Notes: generated by a model not told the origin, from the sequence alone. 64,000 bases of DNA from JAHFUA01 sp963733935 (GCA_963733935.1 CAVTEQ010000014.1:186001-250000), one strand, 5' to 3'; positions 1-8,782 are shown, numbered from the stretch's first letter. Program-made: numbers and translations.

Positions 1-315
1 CAGCTTCACGGCGAGCATCCGCTGCCGCAGTTGCCATTCGATGTGCAGGCGACGGCGTTTCAGCGTCGTGTCTGGGAGCACCTCCAATCCATTCCTTACG
101 GCTCGACAGAATCCTACGGTGAGGTCGCCCGCGCCATCGGGCAGCCCGCCAGCGTGCGTGCCGTAGCCCAGGCGTGCGCCAGCAATCCGGTAGCTGTGGC
201 CATTCCTTGCCATCGCGTGGTTCGAGGCACGGGTGAACTGGGCGGCTATCGCTGGGGCAGCGAGCGGAAGAAAGCCTTGCTGGAGATGGAACAAGGCGGA
301 GGCAAGGAGACTTAA
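1..315 (+). CDS. methylated-DNA--[protein]-cysteine S-methyltransferase, C-terminal part (5' end outside window)
   Basis: This is the last 104 codons of an Ogt/Ada-type alkyltransferase, which repairs O6-alkylguanine by moving the alkyl group to its own cysteine. The frame is open from base 1, so the start lies upstream of the window. The active-site motif PCHRVVRG is present, with the acceptor cysteine at visible residue 70. A helix-turn-helix-like stretch with SYGEVARAIG precedes it, and GYRWGSERK follows as in the family. The fragment is closest in pattern to the C-terminal domain of Ada, but free-standing Ogt cannot be excluded without the N-terminus. It ends 2 bases before the small decayed reading frame at 318. 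Confidence 0.9.
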   Translation, partial: QLHGEHPLPQLPFDVQATAFQRRVWEHLQSIPYGSTESYGEVARAIGQPASVRAVAQACASNPVAVAIPCHRVVRGTGELGGYRWGSERKKALLEMEQGGGKET

Positions 316-317
316 AT

Positions 318-571
318 ATGAACGCAAATGGGAGGATCTTGTATGTCGGCGATGCGGCGCGGCCGGTGGCGCTGGACATCGTGCTCGAAGGTCAAGGTTA
401 CCAGATCTCGACCGCCAGAAACGTTTAACCCGCGCTGCGTGTTCTCGAGTGCGGGACTTTGAAGCGATGCTCGTGGAACAAGAGCTGCTTCAGGAAGACC
501 GCGACCAGTGGCGAGAGTTAAGCGCCGGGCATCCGGGTATGCCCGTGCTTGGCATCTCACAACGGGCATAA
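318..571 (+). pseudogene. degenerate response-regulator receiver domain
   Basis: The ATG at 318 opens a 36-codon frame that reads like the start of a receiver domain (RILYVGDAARP, then LEGQGYQISTARN) and stops at TAA 426-428. Just past the stop the same frame gives ALRVLE. After a frame change near 450 the homology continues as RDFEAMLVEQELL and ends in GMPVLGISQRA at a stop at 571. Read together these pieces match beta1-alpha1-beta2-alpha2-beta3-alpha3-beta4 of a receiver, with one stop and one frameshift. The C-terminal part with the conserved lysine is missing. The phospho-acceptor aspartate is also not recognisable (AMLVEQE instead of a D). The family assignment is inferred from pattern only. 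Confidence 0.5.
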
Positions 572-574
572 GGC

Positions 575-1144
575 CTAGCCGGATTTCCGCAGGCGGAACT
601 TGCGCCACATCGACTTTCCGCCGTGGGTGGCTTCCACCAGAATGTCGGCGTCCTTGAGCGCGGCTTCCCGCAAGGCGACCCGCATCTCGGCCGTTCCCGC
701 GGCGTCCGTGACCGCCTGAGAATAAATTGGTTCTGCCTCGAGTACGCGCAGACGCGAGGTCAGGCTGGCGCCCTGGATCGCGCGTCCCTCCTGAGTTACC
801 TGAAAGCGCATTACCAGAGCTTCATCCGCGAAAACCGAATCGGCGTTAAGAAACTGCAGCGATAGTTCGGCCGGCGTCCTGGGCACGTCCAGCGCGTCCT
901 GCAAGCAACCCTTCCGCGCAGCCTCCACCACCAGGCGGTGCTGCGAGCGAAGCAACTCGTGGAGCTGCTCCTCGATCGAGCCCGGCCGGAAGAATATCTT
1001 GTCGTAGGGAGTGGCGCGCTTCCCGAGGCAGCGCCCTCCCACAAACACCTGGGTCTCGAGCACACGCTCGCGTTCCCGCGGCTCGCTCTGCACGTGGTAG
1101 ACACTCTCGCCGTATGTGACAGTCGTGTTAAAACCGAAAATCAT
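575..1144 (-). CDS. conserved hypothetical protein (possible C-terminal Ig-like domain)
   Basis: The product is 189 residues from an ATG at 1144, convergent with the decayed receiver remnant upstream of it in the window. I do not recognise a characterised function. The N-terminal half (MIFGFNTTVTYGESVYHVQ) is a short beta-rich segment. The middle (SIEEQLHELLRSQHRLVVEA) looks helical. The last ~80 residues alternate hydrophobic residues and contain VTDAAGTAEMRVAL, which resembles the beta-sandwich repeats of Ig-like or carboxypeptidase-regulatory domains. There is no signal peptide or membrane segment. It is divergent from nuoA1, sharing the 116-bp interval that holds the nuo promoter. Confidence 0.6.
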   Translation of the reverse strand: MIFGFNTTVTYGESVYHVQSEPRERERVLETQVFVGGRCLGKRATPYDKIFFRPGSIEEQLHELLRSQHRLVVEAARKGCLQDALDVPRTPAELSLQFLNADSVFADEALVMRFQVTQEGRAIQGASLTSRLRVLEAEPIYSQAVTDAAGTAEMRVALREAALKDADILVEATHGGKSMWRKFRLRKSG

Positions 1145-1180
1145 AGGGGCGCGCTGTGCACTCTGCCATCGTCCGCGCAG

Positions 1181-1209
1181 TTGACAGTGGTGAAGGCGAA
1201 ACTTATATT
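1181..1209 (+). promoter_or_regulatory. sigma70-type promoter of nuo cluster 1
   Basis: A perfect -35 hexamer TTGACA at 1181-1186 is followed by a 17-base spacer and a -10 hexamer TATATT at 1204-1209. Transcription would start near 1216, about 45 bases ahead of nuoA1. This is the best promoter match seen in the window and fits a constitutively expressed operon. Confidence 0.75.
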
Positions 1210-1260
1210 CAATGGTTTGGCAACGTGTTGTTGTCGCTGGCTATGTAACGCCCTCATATT

Positions 1261-1650
1261 ATGCCGGACAACTACTTCGCCCGCTACCTTCCGATTTTGA
1301 TCCACGTGCTGTTTGCCCTGGCGCTCGCCGGCGGGATTGTCATCCTCTCGAGTCTGGTCGGCAAGCATCGGCCCTCCCGCGCCAAGATGCAGCCCTACGA
1401 ATGCGGCATCACCCCGGTAGGCGACGCCCGCCAGCGTTTCTCGGTTAAGTTCTACCTGGTGGCCATGCTGTTCATCCTGTTCGACGTGGAAGCCGTGTTC
1501 CTCTATCCCTGGGCGGTGATATTCCGCGATTTGAAGATGTTCGGCTTCTGGGAGATGCTGGTGTACATCCTGGTTCTCCTGGCCGGGTTCTTCTACATCT
1601 GGAAGAAGGGCGTGCTGGATTGGTCCAAACCGGAAGGGACTGAATTGTAG
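1261..1650 (+). CDS. nuoA: NADH-quinone oxidoreductase subunit A (cluster 1)
   Basis: NuoA is a small membrane subunit at the junction of the peripheral and membrane arms of complex I. The 129-residue product has three hydrophobic segments (about 8-31, 64-86 and 98-116). It carries the family signature PYECG at 45-49 and the acidic FDVEA in the second helix (74-78), both typical of NuoA/ND3. It is the first gene after the promoter at 1181-1209 and has no strong Shine-Dalgarno. nuoC starts only 4 bases after its stop, so nuoB, the usual next gene, is absent here. Confidence 0.95.
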   Translation: MPDNYFARYLPILIHVLFALALAGGIVILSSLVGKHRPSRAKMQPYECGITPVGDARQRFSVKFYLVAMLFILFDVEAVFLYPWAVIFRDLKMFGFWEMLVYILVLLAGFFYIWKKGVLDWSKPEGTEL

Positions 1651-1654
1651 CTCC

Positions 1655-2152
1655 ATGCCGCTCGTGCCCGCCATCACCGAGCTGGAACAACTGAAAGAGC
1701 GCCCGCCGCTGGCGCGCCTGCTGGCCTGGGATCCGGGCGCAGTCGAGGCCGCCAAGTTCGATCGCGACGAGCTCAGCATCGTCGTGCGGCGCGCGGCGCT
1801 GCGCGAATCCTGCGCGATCCTGCGTGATGATCCCGAGCTGCAGTTCAACTTTCTCGCCGACATCACCTGCGTGGATTGGTATCCCAGCGAGCCACGCTTC
1901 GAGGCCGTTTACCACCTGTTGTCGATCCCGCGGCACGAGCGAGTGCGACTGAAGGTGCGCCTGGCCGGTGACGATCCCAGCCTGGAATCCATCACCTCAT
2001 TGTGGCCAGCGGCAAACTTCTTTGAGCGCGAAGTCTACGACCTGTTCGGAGTCCGCTTCTCCGGACATCCGAACCTGCGGCGCATCATGATGCCGGAAGA
2101 CTGGGAAGGGCATCCCCTGCGCAAGGACTATCCGGTAGAGGGCTATCGCTGA
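1655..2152 (+). CDS. nuoC: NADH-quinone oxidoreductase subunit C (cluster 1)
   Basis: This 165-residue protein is the 30-kDa subunit of the quinone-reducing module. The diagnostic stretch ending in EREVYDLFGVRF and HPNLRRIMMPEDW (about 123-150) followed by HPLRKDYPVEGYR is conserved in NuoC and in fused NuoCD proteins. Here C and D are separate genes: the TGA of nuoC overlaps the ATG of nuoD by one base (TGATG at 2150-2154). NuoC normally docks against NuoD, NuoB and NuoI. The last two are not encoded in this cluster. Confidence 0.95.
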   Translation: MPLVPAITELEQLKERPPLARLLAWDPGAVEAAKFDRDELSIVVRRAALRESCAILRDDPELQFNFLADITCVDWYPSEPRFEAVYHLLSIPRHERVRLKVRLAGDDPSLESITSLWPAANFFEREVYDLFGVRFSGHPNLRRIMMPEDWEGHPLRKDYPVEGYR

Positions 2153-3360
2153 TGCCGCAGATGTTCACCCCAACGCCGACGCTCGAGGCCACCGGCCCCA
2201 GCACCATGACCCTGAACATGGGGCCGCAGCATCCCTCCACCCACGGCGTGCTGCGCCTGCTGCTGGAGATCGACGGCGAAACCATCGTGCGCCTGATGCC
2301 CGACATCGGCTATCTGCATACCGGCATCGAGAAAACCTGCGAGGCCAAGTTCTATCAGCAGACGGTGCCGCTCACCGATCGCATCGATTATCTCTGCCCG
2401 CTGACCAACAACCTGTGCTACGTGCTCGCGGTGGAAAGGCTCCTTGGACTCGAAATTCCACCACGCGCGCAGTGGCTGCGGGTAATGCTGAACGAACTTA
2501 CGCGCATCAATTCCCACCTGGTCTGGCTTGGGTCGCACGCCCTCGATATCGGCGCCATGTCGGTATTTCTCTACTGCTTCCGCGAACGCGAAGACGTGCT
2601 GCGCATTTTCGAGATGGTCAGCGGGCAGCGCATGATGACCTCGTACTTCCGCATCGGCGGTCTGGCGCTGGAGCCGCCGCTAGGCATGTTCGAGGTGGTG
2701 AGAAAGTTCATCAACCGCTTCCCTTCCCGCGTGGATGAGTACGAGAACCTGCTGACCTCGAATCCCATTTGGATGGAACGCACCAAGGGTGTGGCCTACC
2801 TTGCCGGGGAAGATGCCATTGCTCTGGGCGCCACCGGACCCACGCTGCGCGCCAGCGGAGTAGATATCGATTTGCGGCGCGACATGCCGTACAGCAGCTA
2901 CGAGAAGTTCAAATTCAATGTCCCCTTATCACAGAATGGCGACGTGTTCGCCCGCTACATCGTGCGCGTCCAGGAAATGCGGGAGTCGAATGAGATCGTG
3001 CGCCAGACGTTGGAAGGCCTTCCCGAGGGGCCGATCAAGGCAGATGCGCCCAAGATCGTCCTGCCCGACCGCGAGAAGATGAAGACCCAGATGGAAGCTT
3101 TGATCTATCACTTTAAGATCGTCACCGAAGGGTTCCCGGTGCCGGCAGGCGAGGTCTATCAGGCAGTGGAGTCGCCGCGTGGCGAGATGGGGTACTACGT
3201 GGTTTCGGACGGCAGCCCGAAGCCGTATCGCGTGCACGTGCGGGCGCCGTCGTTCGCCAATTTGCAGACGCTGAATACCATGTGCTCGGGGCGGCTGATT
3301 GCCGACGTGGTGGCGGCGATCGGTAGTATTGACATTATCTTAGGGGAGGTCGATCGGTAG
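2152..3360 (+). CDS. nuoD: NADH-quinone oxidoreductase subunit D (cluster 1)
   Basis: NuoD is the 49-kDa subunit that forms the quinone-binding pocket together with NuoB. The 402-residue product begins with the hallmark LNMGPQHPSTHG at 21-32 and ends with DIILGEVDR, as is usual for the family. The gene is intact, unlike its paralogue in cluster 2. It overlaps nuoC by one base. A 143-bp gap made largely of inverted heptamer repeats follows before nuoE. Confidence 0.96.
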   Translation: MPQMFTPTPTLEATGPSTMTLNMGPQHPSTHGVLRLLLEIDGETIVRLMPDIGYLHTGIEKTCEAKFYQQTVPLTDRIDYLCPLTNNLCYVLAVERLLGLEIPPRAQWLRVMLNELTRINSHLVWLGSHALDIGAMSVFLYCFREREDVLRIFEMVSGQRMMTSYFRIGGLALEPPLGMFEVVRKFINRFPSRVDEYENLLTSNPIWMERTKGVAYLAGEDAIALGATGPTLRASGVDIDLRRDMPYSSYEKFKFNVPLSQNGDVFARYIVRVQEMRESNEIVRQTLEGLPEGPIKADAPKIVLPDREKMKTQMEALIYHFKIVTEGFPVPAGEVYQAVESPRGEMGYYVVSDGSPKPYRVHVRAPSFANLQTLNTMCSGRLIADVVAAIGSIDIILGEVDR

Positions 3361-3366
3361 TGGGAC

Positions 3367-3505
3367 ATTTGTAATTGGTAATTTGTAATTGGTAATTTTT
3401 CCCGGTGTCGGCGGTAGCAGCAGGCCGAGCTGTAATTGACGCTTTGCAATTTGTAGAGTTGACGATCTCACGCAAATTACAAATTACCAATTACAAATTA
3501 CAAAT
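3367..3505 (+). repeat. inverted pair of (GTAATTK)n heptamer arrays between nuoD1 and nuoE1
   Basis: The gap between nuoD1 and nuoE1 starts and ends with runs of a 7-base unit. At 3367-3400 the plus strand reads repeats of GTAATTG/GTAATTT. At 3474-3505 the complementary form (AATTACC/AATTACA) is found. The two arms can pair over roughly 30 bases around a 73-base loop. The right arm runs to the very start codon of nuoE1, so a normal Shine-Dalgarno is not visible there. Similar arrays lie at 25826-25918, 26348-26383 and 26886-26911. Confidence 0.85.
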
Positions 3506-3980
3506 GAAATTCTCCGACCAACTCGAAAAGCGTTTTGCAGATCTCCTGACGCATTATCCGATCAAGCGCTCGGCTCTGGTGCCCATGCTGCTGTATGCGC
3601 AGGATGAGGTCGGCTATGTAAGCGAGGACGTAGTGCACGAACTTGCTTCGCGCCTGGATCTGACCGACCTCGAAGTGCGCAACGTAGTCAGCTACTACTC
3701 CATGCTCCATACCCGGCCGATTGGGAAATACAACATACAGGTCTGCACCAACATAAGTTGCATGCTGCGTGGCGCTGAGGGCGTTTTCGATCACATCCGC
3801 AAACGCCTCGGCATCGGGCATAAGCAGGACACACCGGATGGCTTGTTCCATTTGGAAGAAGTCGAGTGCATTGGCGCCTGCTGCTGGGCGCCGGCGATGC
3901 AGGTCAACTATGACTTCCACGAGAATCTGACTGCGGAAAAGGTCGACAAGGTGCTCGACCAATATCGGAGCCGGCACTAG
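3504..3980 (+). CDS. nuoE: NADH-quinone oxidoreductase subunit E (cluster 1)
   Basis: NuoE is the 24-kDa [2Fe-2S] subunit of the NADH-dehydrogenase module. The product has 158 residues with the four cluster cysteines at 81, 86, 122 and 126 (CTNISC and CIGAC). I chose the ATG at 3504. The longer frame from 3405 would add a leader that is only the translated heptamer repeat (QITNYKL), so it is rejected. nuoF follows after 2 bases. Cluster 2 has no counterpart of this gene. Confidence 0.93.
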   Translation: MKFSDQLEKRFADLLTHYPIKRSALVPMLLYAQDEVGYVSEDVVHELASRLDLTDLEVRNVVSYYSMLHTRPIGKYNIQVCTNISCMLRGAEGVFDHIRKRLGIGHKQDTPDGLFHLEEVECIGACCWAPAMQVNYDFHENLTAEKVDKVLDQYRSRH

Positions 3981-3982
3981 CT

Positions 3983-5344
3983 ATGGCGGACTTGGTCTCG
4001 CATCCGGACGAAGTCAGGGTCGTCTCGAAGCGCTTTGGCCAAGGTGCGACTGACATCGATCGCTATTTAGCGCTGGACGGCTACAAGGCCACGCAAAAAG
4101 CGCTGGCGATGGGCGCGGATGCGATCATCAACGAGGTGAAAGCTTCGAACTTGCGCGGACGTGGCGGCGCGGGCTTCCCTGCGGGCATGAAATGGTCGTT
4201 CGTCCCCAAGCAGTCACCAAAGCCGAAATATGTGCTCTGCAATGGCGACGAGAGCGAGCCCGGCACCTGCAAGGACCGCCTGATCTTCGAGCATGATCCG
4301 CATTCCGTCATCGAGGGCGTGATCATCGCCGGGATCGCCGTCGGGTCGCATCAGGGGTACATCTATCTGCGCGGCGAATATCGCTACCTGATCGAGATCA
4401 TGGAGAAGGCGGTAGCCGATGCCTATGCCCGCGGCTTCCTGGGGAAGAACATCTTTGGCAGCGGCTATGACTTCGAATGCGCAGTGCAGACCGGCGCCGG
4501 CGCTTACGAGGTGGGCGAAGAGTCAGCGCTGATGGAATCGCTTGAGGGTAAGCGCGGCATCCCGCGCGTTCGTCCGCCGTTTCCGGCGGTTGTCGGGCTG
4601 TACGGTGGTCCGACGGTCATCAACAATGCCGAGACTCTAGCCAACGTGCCGCACATTATTTTGGGCGGCGGCGAATGGTACGCGGGCCTCGGCCCGCCCA
4701 AGAATGGTGGCACGCGCCTGTTCTGCCTGAGCGGCAGCGTGAACAAGCCCGGCGTCTATGAACTGCCCATGGGCTACAACCTGCGCAAGATGATCGATGA
4801 AGTCGCGGGCGGCATCTGGCTAGGACGCAAACTGAAGGCAGTGCAGCCCGGCGGCTCTTCCGTCCCCGTGCTCACGGCAGATGAGATCGACGTGCCGATG
4901 GATTTTGATTCGCTCATGAAAGCCGGCTCCATGCTGGGTTCGGGGGCGGTGGTGATTATCGATGACTCCACCTGCATGGTGAAATACGCGCTGCGGGTCA
5001 TGAAGTTTTATCAGCACGAGAGCTGCGGATGGTGCATCCCCTGCCGCGAGGGAACTGACTGGCTGAGGAAGACCCTGGTTCGCTTCCACTCCGGCGGAGG
5101 CCTGCGGCGCGACATCGACAACATCCAGTACTTAGCCGAGAACATGCTGGGACGCACTTTTTGCCCGCTGGGCGACGCGGCCGCCATGCCGACCATCTCG
5201 CTGGTCAAGAAGTTTCGCAAGGAATTTGAAGATCACCTGGAAGGCAAGCCGTGTCCATACGAGGACCACGGCAAGATCGAACAGCTTCCAGTGCTGACAG
5301 CCTGGGACCACCGCACAGCCGATCCCTGGACGCATGCACATTGA
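3983..5344 (+). CDS. nuoF: NADH-quinone oxidoreductase subunit F (cluster 1)
   Basis: NuoF binds NADH and FMN and carries the N3 [4Fe-4S] cluster, so it is the electron entry point of complex I. The 453-residue product shows the glycine-rich nucleotide/FMN motif RGRGGAGFPAGMKW (58-71) and the acidic NGDESEPGTCKDR. The cluster ligands are Cys348, Cys351 and Cys354 in SCGWCIPC, and Cys394 in TFCPLGD. The length is normal for the family. The start ATG follows the nuoE stop by 2 bases, so translation is probably coupled. Confidence 0.96.
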   Translation: MADLVSHPDEVRVVSKRFGQGATDIDRYLALDGYKATQKALAMGADAIINEVKASNLRGRGGAGFPAGMKWSFVPKQSPKPKYVLCNGDESEPGTCKDRLIFEHDPHSVIEGVIIAGIAVGSHQGYIYLRGEYRYLIEIMEKAVADAYARGFLGKNIFGSGYDFECAVQTGAGAYEVGEESALMESLEGKRGIPRVRPPFPAVVGLYGGPTVINNAETLANVPHIILGGGEWYAGLGPPKNGGTRLFCLSGSVNKPGVYELPMGYNLRKMIDEVAGGIWLGRKLKAVQPGGSSVPVLTADEIDVPMDFDSLMKAGSMLGSGAVVIIDDSTCMVKYALRVMKFYQHESCGWCIPCREGTDWLRKTLVRFHSGGGLRRDIDNIQYLAENMLGRTFCPLGDAAAMPTISLVKKFRKEFEDHLEGKPCPYEDHGKIEQLPVLTAWDHRTADPWTHAH

Positions 5345-5347
5345 TTT

Positions 5348-7714
5348 ATGGCTGACGTGAACATCACGGTAGATGGAAGAAAGATCACGGCGCCGGCAGG
5401 CACGTTGCTGATCGAGGCCTGCAAAAGCGCCGGCATCGAAGTGCCGTCATTCTGCTATTACCCCGGTCTCTCGCTCCAGGGCGCTTGCCGCATGTGCCTG
5501 GTGGAAATCGCCAAGATGCCGAAGCTGCAGACGGCGTGCACCACGGTCATCCAGGAAGGCATGGCGGTCACCACCGCGAGCGACACCGTGCGCCAGGCGC
5601 GCAAGGCAATGCTGGAGTTCGTGCTGCAGAACCATCCGCTCGATTGCCCGGTATGCGATGCCGGGGGCGAGTGCGAACTGCAGGACATGACGTTCAGCTA
5701 TGGCGCTTCTGAATCCAAGCTCATCGACTTCAAAAACCACAAAGACGAGGAGCAGTGGTCGCCAGTGGTGTTCTTCGACCGCCCTCGCTGCATCCTGTGC
5801 TATCGCTGCGTGCGGGTTTGCAACGAAGGCATGGACGTTGCGGCCCTGGGCATCCAGAACCGTGGCTCGCTCTCGCTGATCGCGCCCAATCAGGGGGATC
5901 ACCTGGAGTGTGAAGAGTGCGGCATGTGTATCGATATCTGTCCGGTCGGTGCGCTGACGTCAGGAGCATACCGCTACAGAACGCGCCCGTGGGAGATGAA
6001 TCACGTCGGCACTGTCTGCCTGCACTGCGCCGACGGCTGCAAAACCACGCTGGGCGTGCGCCGCCAGGGCAGCGGCAATCAGATCGTGCGCGGCGATAAC
6101 CGCGACAAAAGCGGCATCAACGGGGATTTCCTCTGCATAAAGGGACGCTATGCCTTCGACTTTGTCGAACATCCTGACCGCCTGAAACAGCCGCTGGTGC
6201 GAAAAAATGGCATGCTTGCGCCGGCGTCCTGGGAAGAAGCGCTGGAGCTGGTGGCGCGTCGCTTCCGCGAAATCTGCGACACGACCGGCGGCCGCACGCT
6301 AGGCGTGATCGGCTCGAACCGTACCACCAACGAAGAGAATTATCTTCTGCAGAAATTCGCGCGCCTGGTGCTGGGCACCAACAATATCGACCATCACCGC
6401 ACAGCCGATTTTCCAGCCTTCGTAGAGGCGCTCTCGGGACGGACCAACCCCACGGCCAGCATGCGCGACGTGTTCTTCGCTCCGGCAGTGCTGCTCATCG
6501 GAAATGATCCGACTGACCAGCACCCCCTGCTGGCGTGGCAGATCCGCACCAACGTCCGCTTGCATGGCGCGCGACTCTATGTGGTGAATTCGTCCCCCAT
6601 CAAGCTGACGCGGCAGGCGCGAGAGTTCATCCAGATCGCGGAAGCGGCGGAGGGTAAGGCCGCTGCGTTTCTTGCCGGCGACGATTCCGCGGCGGATGCC
6701 TTGGCTACGGGCAAGACACCGCGAGAAAAGCTGCTGCGCTTCCGCGAGAAGCTGCTGGGCGAGCCGAAGCTGATCGTCATCTTCGGATCGGAGCTGCGAG
6801 GTCAGGATTTCGCACCGCTGGTGTCCGCCTTGAGCGCGGCGGGGGCGAAATTCGTGTGCCTGGGCGATTACGCCAACTCGCGAGGCGCCGCCGACATGGG
6901 GCTCTATCCCGACCTGCTGCCGGGATACCTGCCGTTGAGCGAGGCTTCGCGGTTCGGCGAGCAGTGGAAGTCGATGCCGCAACAGCCTGGAATGGATCTG
7001 CGAGGCATGGTGGCCGCCGGCAGAGAGCGCAAGCTGCGGGCGCTGTATGTGGTGGGATCGAATCCCGTCTCGCGCTACGACGTCGACCCATTCGCGCTGG
7101 CGGAGACCTTTGTCGTAGTACAGGATTTGTTTCTCAGCGAGACGGCCAACATCGCTGACGTGGTGCTTCCGGCGGCCTGCGCTTACGAAAAATCCGGCAG
7201 CTTCACCAACACTTGCGGCGACCTGCAACTGCTGCGCAAAGCCGGCGACTGCGAAGGTGTGAAGCCTGACCTGGAAATCATAGTGCGTATCGCTGACTTG
7301 ATGGGTTTTGACATTCGCCAGTTGGTTTCGATCGGGCCGGGCGGAACGCGGGCCGATTTCGGCGAGTCGCGCGGCGTGCAGTCGGGCGAAGCCGACCGGC
7401 AGGCAATCTGGAACTGGCGGCAGGGGTACGAGCCGCGTGTGAGTCCGTTCAATCCATTTGCGGTACTGGAGGAGATCCAGCGGTTGGTGCCGGGCTATGG
7501 CGTCGGCCGACTCGAGCTGTTGGCGGGCAATGATGTCCATACAGAGGTTGCCGGGCGCGCTCCCGGAAGAAGCGACACAGATCGTTTCCTCCTGCCGTCC
7601 AATGACAACCTGTTTACCTCCGGCACCCTGGGACGCTACTCCAGTGTGCTCAACAACGTCATCGAGAATCGGCTCGGACCAGCCAACGAGAAAAAGGAAG
7701 TTGCGGCGGACTGA
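5348..7714 (+). CDS. nuoG: NADH-quinone oxidoreductase subunit G (cluster 1)
   Basis: NuoG is the large iron-sulfur subunit of the NADH module. The 788-residue product starts with a ferredoxin-like [2Fe-2S] domain (Cys36, 47, 50, 64). The His-Cys3 cluster region follows (His96, Cys100, 103, 109). A 2x[4Fe-4S] segment contains CILCYRCVRVC and CEECGMCIDICPVGAL. Next is the four-cysteine CLHCADGC region, where the molybdopterin-oxidoreductase-like domain starts. That domain fills the C-terminal two thirds and in NuoG is normally cofactor-free. It lies 3 bases after nuoF and 24 bases before nuoH. Confidence 0.95.
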   Translation: MADVNITVDGRKITAPAGTLLIEACKSAGIEVPSFCYYPGLSLQGACRMCLVEIAKMPKLQTACTTVIQEGMAVTTASDTVRQARKAMLEFVLQNHPLDCPVCDAGGECELQDMTFSYGASESKLIDFKNHKDEEQWSPVVFFDRPRCILCYRCVRVCNEGMDVAALGIQNRGSLSLIAPNQGDHLECEECGMCIDICPVGALTSGAYRYRTRPWEMNHVGTVCLHCADGCKTTLGVRRQGSGNQIVRGDNRDKSGINGDFLCIKGRYAFDFVEHPDRLKQPLVRKNGMLAPASWEEALELVARRFREICDTTGGRTLGVIGSNRTTNEENYLLQKFARLVLGTNNIDHHRTADFPAFVEALSGRTNPTASMRDVFFAPAVLLIGNDPTDQHPLLAWQIRTNVRLHGARLYVVNSSPIKLTRQAREFIQIAEAAEGKAAAFLAGDDSAADALATGKTPREKLLRFREKLLGEPKLIVIFGSELRGQDFAPLVSALSAAGAKFVCLGDYANSRGAADMGLYPDLLPGYLPLSEASRFGEQWKSMPQQPGMDLRGMVAAGRERKLRALYVVGSNPVSRYDVDPFALAETFVVVQDLFLSETANIADVVLPAACAYEKSGSFTNTCGDLQLLRKAGDCEGVKPDLEIIVRIADLMGFDIRQLVSIGPGGTRADFGESRGVQSGEADRQAIWNWRQGYEPRVSPFNPFAVLEEIQRLVPGYGVGRLELLAGNDVHTEVAGRAPGRSDTDRFLLPSNDNLFTSGTLGRYSSVLNNVIENRLGPANEKKEVAAD

Positions 7715-7738
7715 GCTGCAGCGCCTGGGTAAGAGAAG

Positions 7739-8782
7739 ATGCTGAGCGTCGCCACCTTCATTGTAGTCTCGGTGATCAAGATCGTGATTGCGCTCATCGT
7801 GCTGCTCACTGCGGTGGCTTATTCTGTCTGGCTGGAGCGCAAGCTGGTAGGGCGTATCCAGAACCGCTGGGGACCGCAGCGGGTTGGGCCATTCGGCCTG
7901 CTGCAGCCGCTGGCCGATGGGGCAAAGTTCATCTTCAAGGAAGACCTGACTCCGCCGTACGTTTACAAGCCGCTCTACATCGCTGCACCCATCCTATCTC
8001 TTACGCTGGCACTGACCTCGATCTCGCTGGTGCCCATCGGCAACTGGGTGAGTTTTGGCAATATCGAAACGCCGTTAGAGATTACGGACGTCAATATTGG
8101 GCTGCTGATCATTCTTGGCATTACCTCGCTGGGCGTCTACGGCATAGCCCTCGCCGGATGGTCTTCAAACAGCAAATACTCGCTGCTCGGGGGGCTGCGC
8201 GCCAGCGCACAGATGGTGAGCTACGAGATCGCGCTGGGGCTGTCTCTGGTGGGTGTTTTGATCATGTCCGGCAGCCTGAACCTACGCGATATCGTGGAAG
8301 CACAGGGCGGACACATGGCGCTGTGGATTCCGCGCTGGAACATTTTCCGCGGGCAGATCGTCGCTTTCTTGGTGTATCTGGCCGCGGCCTTCGCCGAGAC
8401 CAATCGTGTGCCCTTTGATTTGCCCGAGGCGGAGACCGAGCTGGTAGCCGGCTATCACACTGAGTACAGCTCCATGAAGTTCGCCATGTTCTTCATGGCG
8501 GAGTACGCCAACATGATTACGGTGGCATCGATTGCCACGCTGCTGTTCCTGGGCGGCTGGCATGGTCCGCTGTTCGGGCCCTGGTGGCTGGAAAATCTGC
8601 TGCCTGTGTTCTGGTTTGGGCTGAAGGTCTTCAGCTTTATTTTTCTTTATATCTGGATCCGCGGCACGCTGCCGCGCTTTCGCTACGATCAGTTGATGGC
8701 GTTCGGGTGGAAGTTCCTGTTTCCCCTCGCCGTAGCAAACGTGCTGGTCACCAGTTTGATTGTGGGTCTACAAAACAGATGA
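7739..8782 (+). CDS. nuoH: NADH-quinone oxidoreductase subunit H (cluster 1)
   Basis: NuoH is the membrane subunit that links the quinone site to the proton channels. The 347-residue product has about eight hydrophobic segments. It carries the conserved WLERKLVGRIQNRWGPQRVGP (only two short parts needed: WLERK and RWGPQR), the loop AETNRVPFDLPEAE and RGTLPRFRYDQLM. The stop overlaps the start of nuoJ (ATGA at 8779-8782). In most operons nuoI stands between H and J; it is absent here. Confidence 0.95.
   Translation: MLSVATFIVVSVIKIVIALIVLLTAVAYSVWLERKLVGRIQNRWGPQRVGPFGLLQPLADGAKFIFKEDLTPPYVYKPLYIAAPILSLTLALTSISLVPIGNWVSFGNIETPLEITDVNIGLLIILGITSLGVYGIALAGWSSNSKYSLLGGLRASAQMVSYEIALGLSLVGVLIMSGSLNLRDIVEAQGGHMALWIPRWNIFRGQIVAFLVYLAAAFAETNRVPFDLPEAETELVAGYHTEYSSMKFAMFFMAEYANMITVASIATLLFLGGWHGPLFGPWWLENLLPVFWFGLKVFSFIFLYIWIRGTLPRFRYDQLMAFGWKFLFPLAVANVLVTSLIVGLQNR

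Noticed and set aside
233..571. 112-codon frame across the Ogt end and receiver remnant
   Set aside because: It joins the wrong frame of the alkyltransferase to the last part of the receiver remnant; not a single gene.
1141..1866. 241-codon minus-strand frame over nuoA/nuoC
   Set aside because: It is a shadow of two well-conserved genes and has no recognisable protein features.
3405..3503. N-terminal extension of NuoE1
   Set aside because: It only translates the heptamer repeat (QITNYKL) and has no NuoE homology; ATG 3504 is used instead.
8584..8778. Long start of NuoJ1
   Set aside because: It lies inside nuoH; the ATGA overlap at 8779 is the usual junction in this operon.
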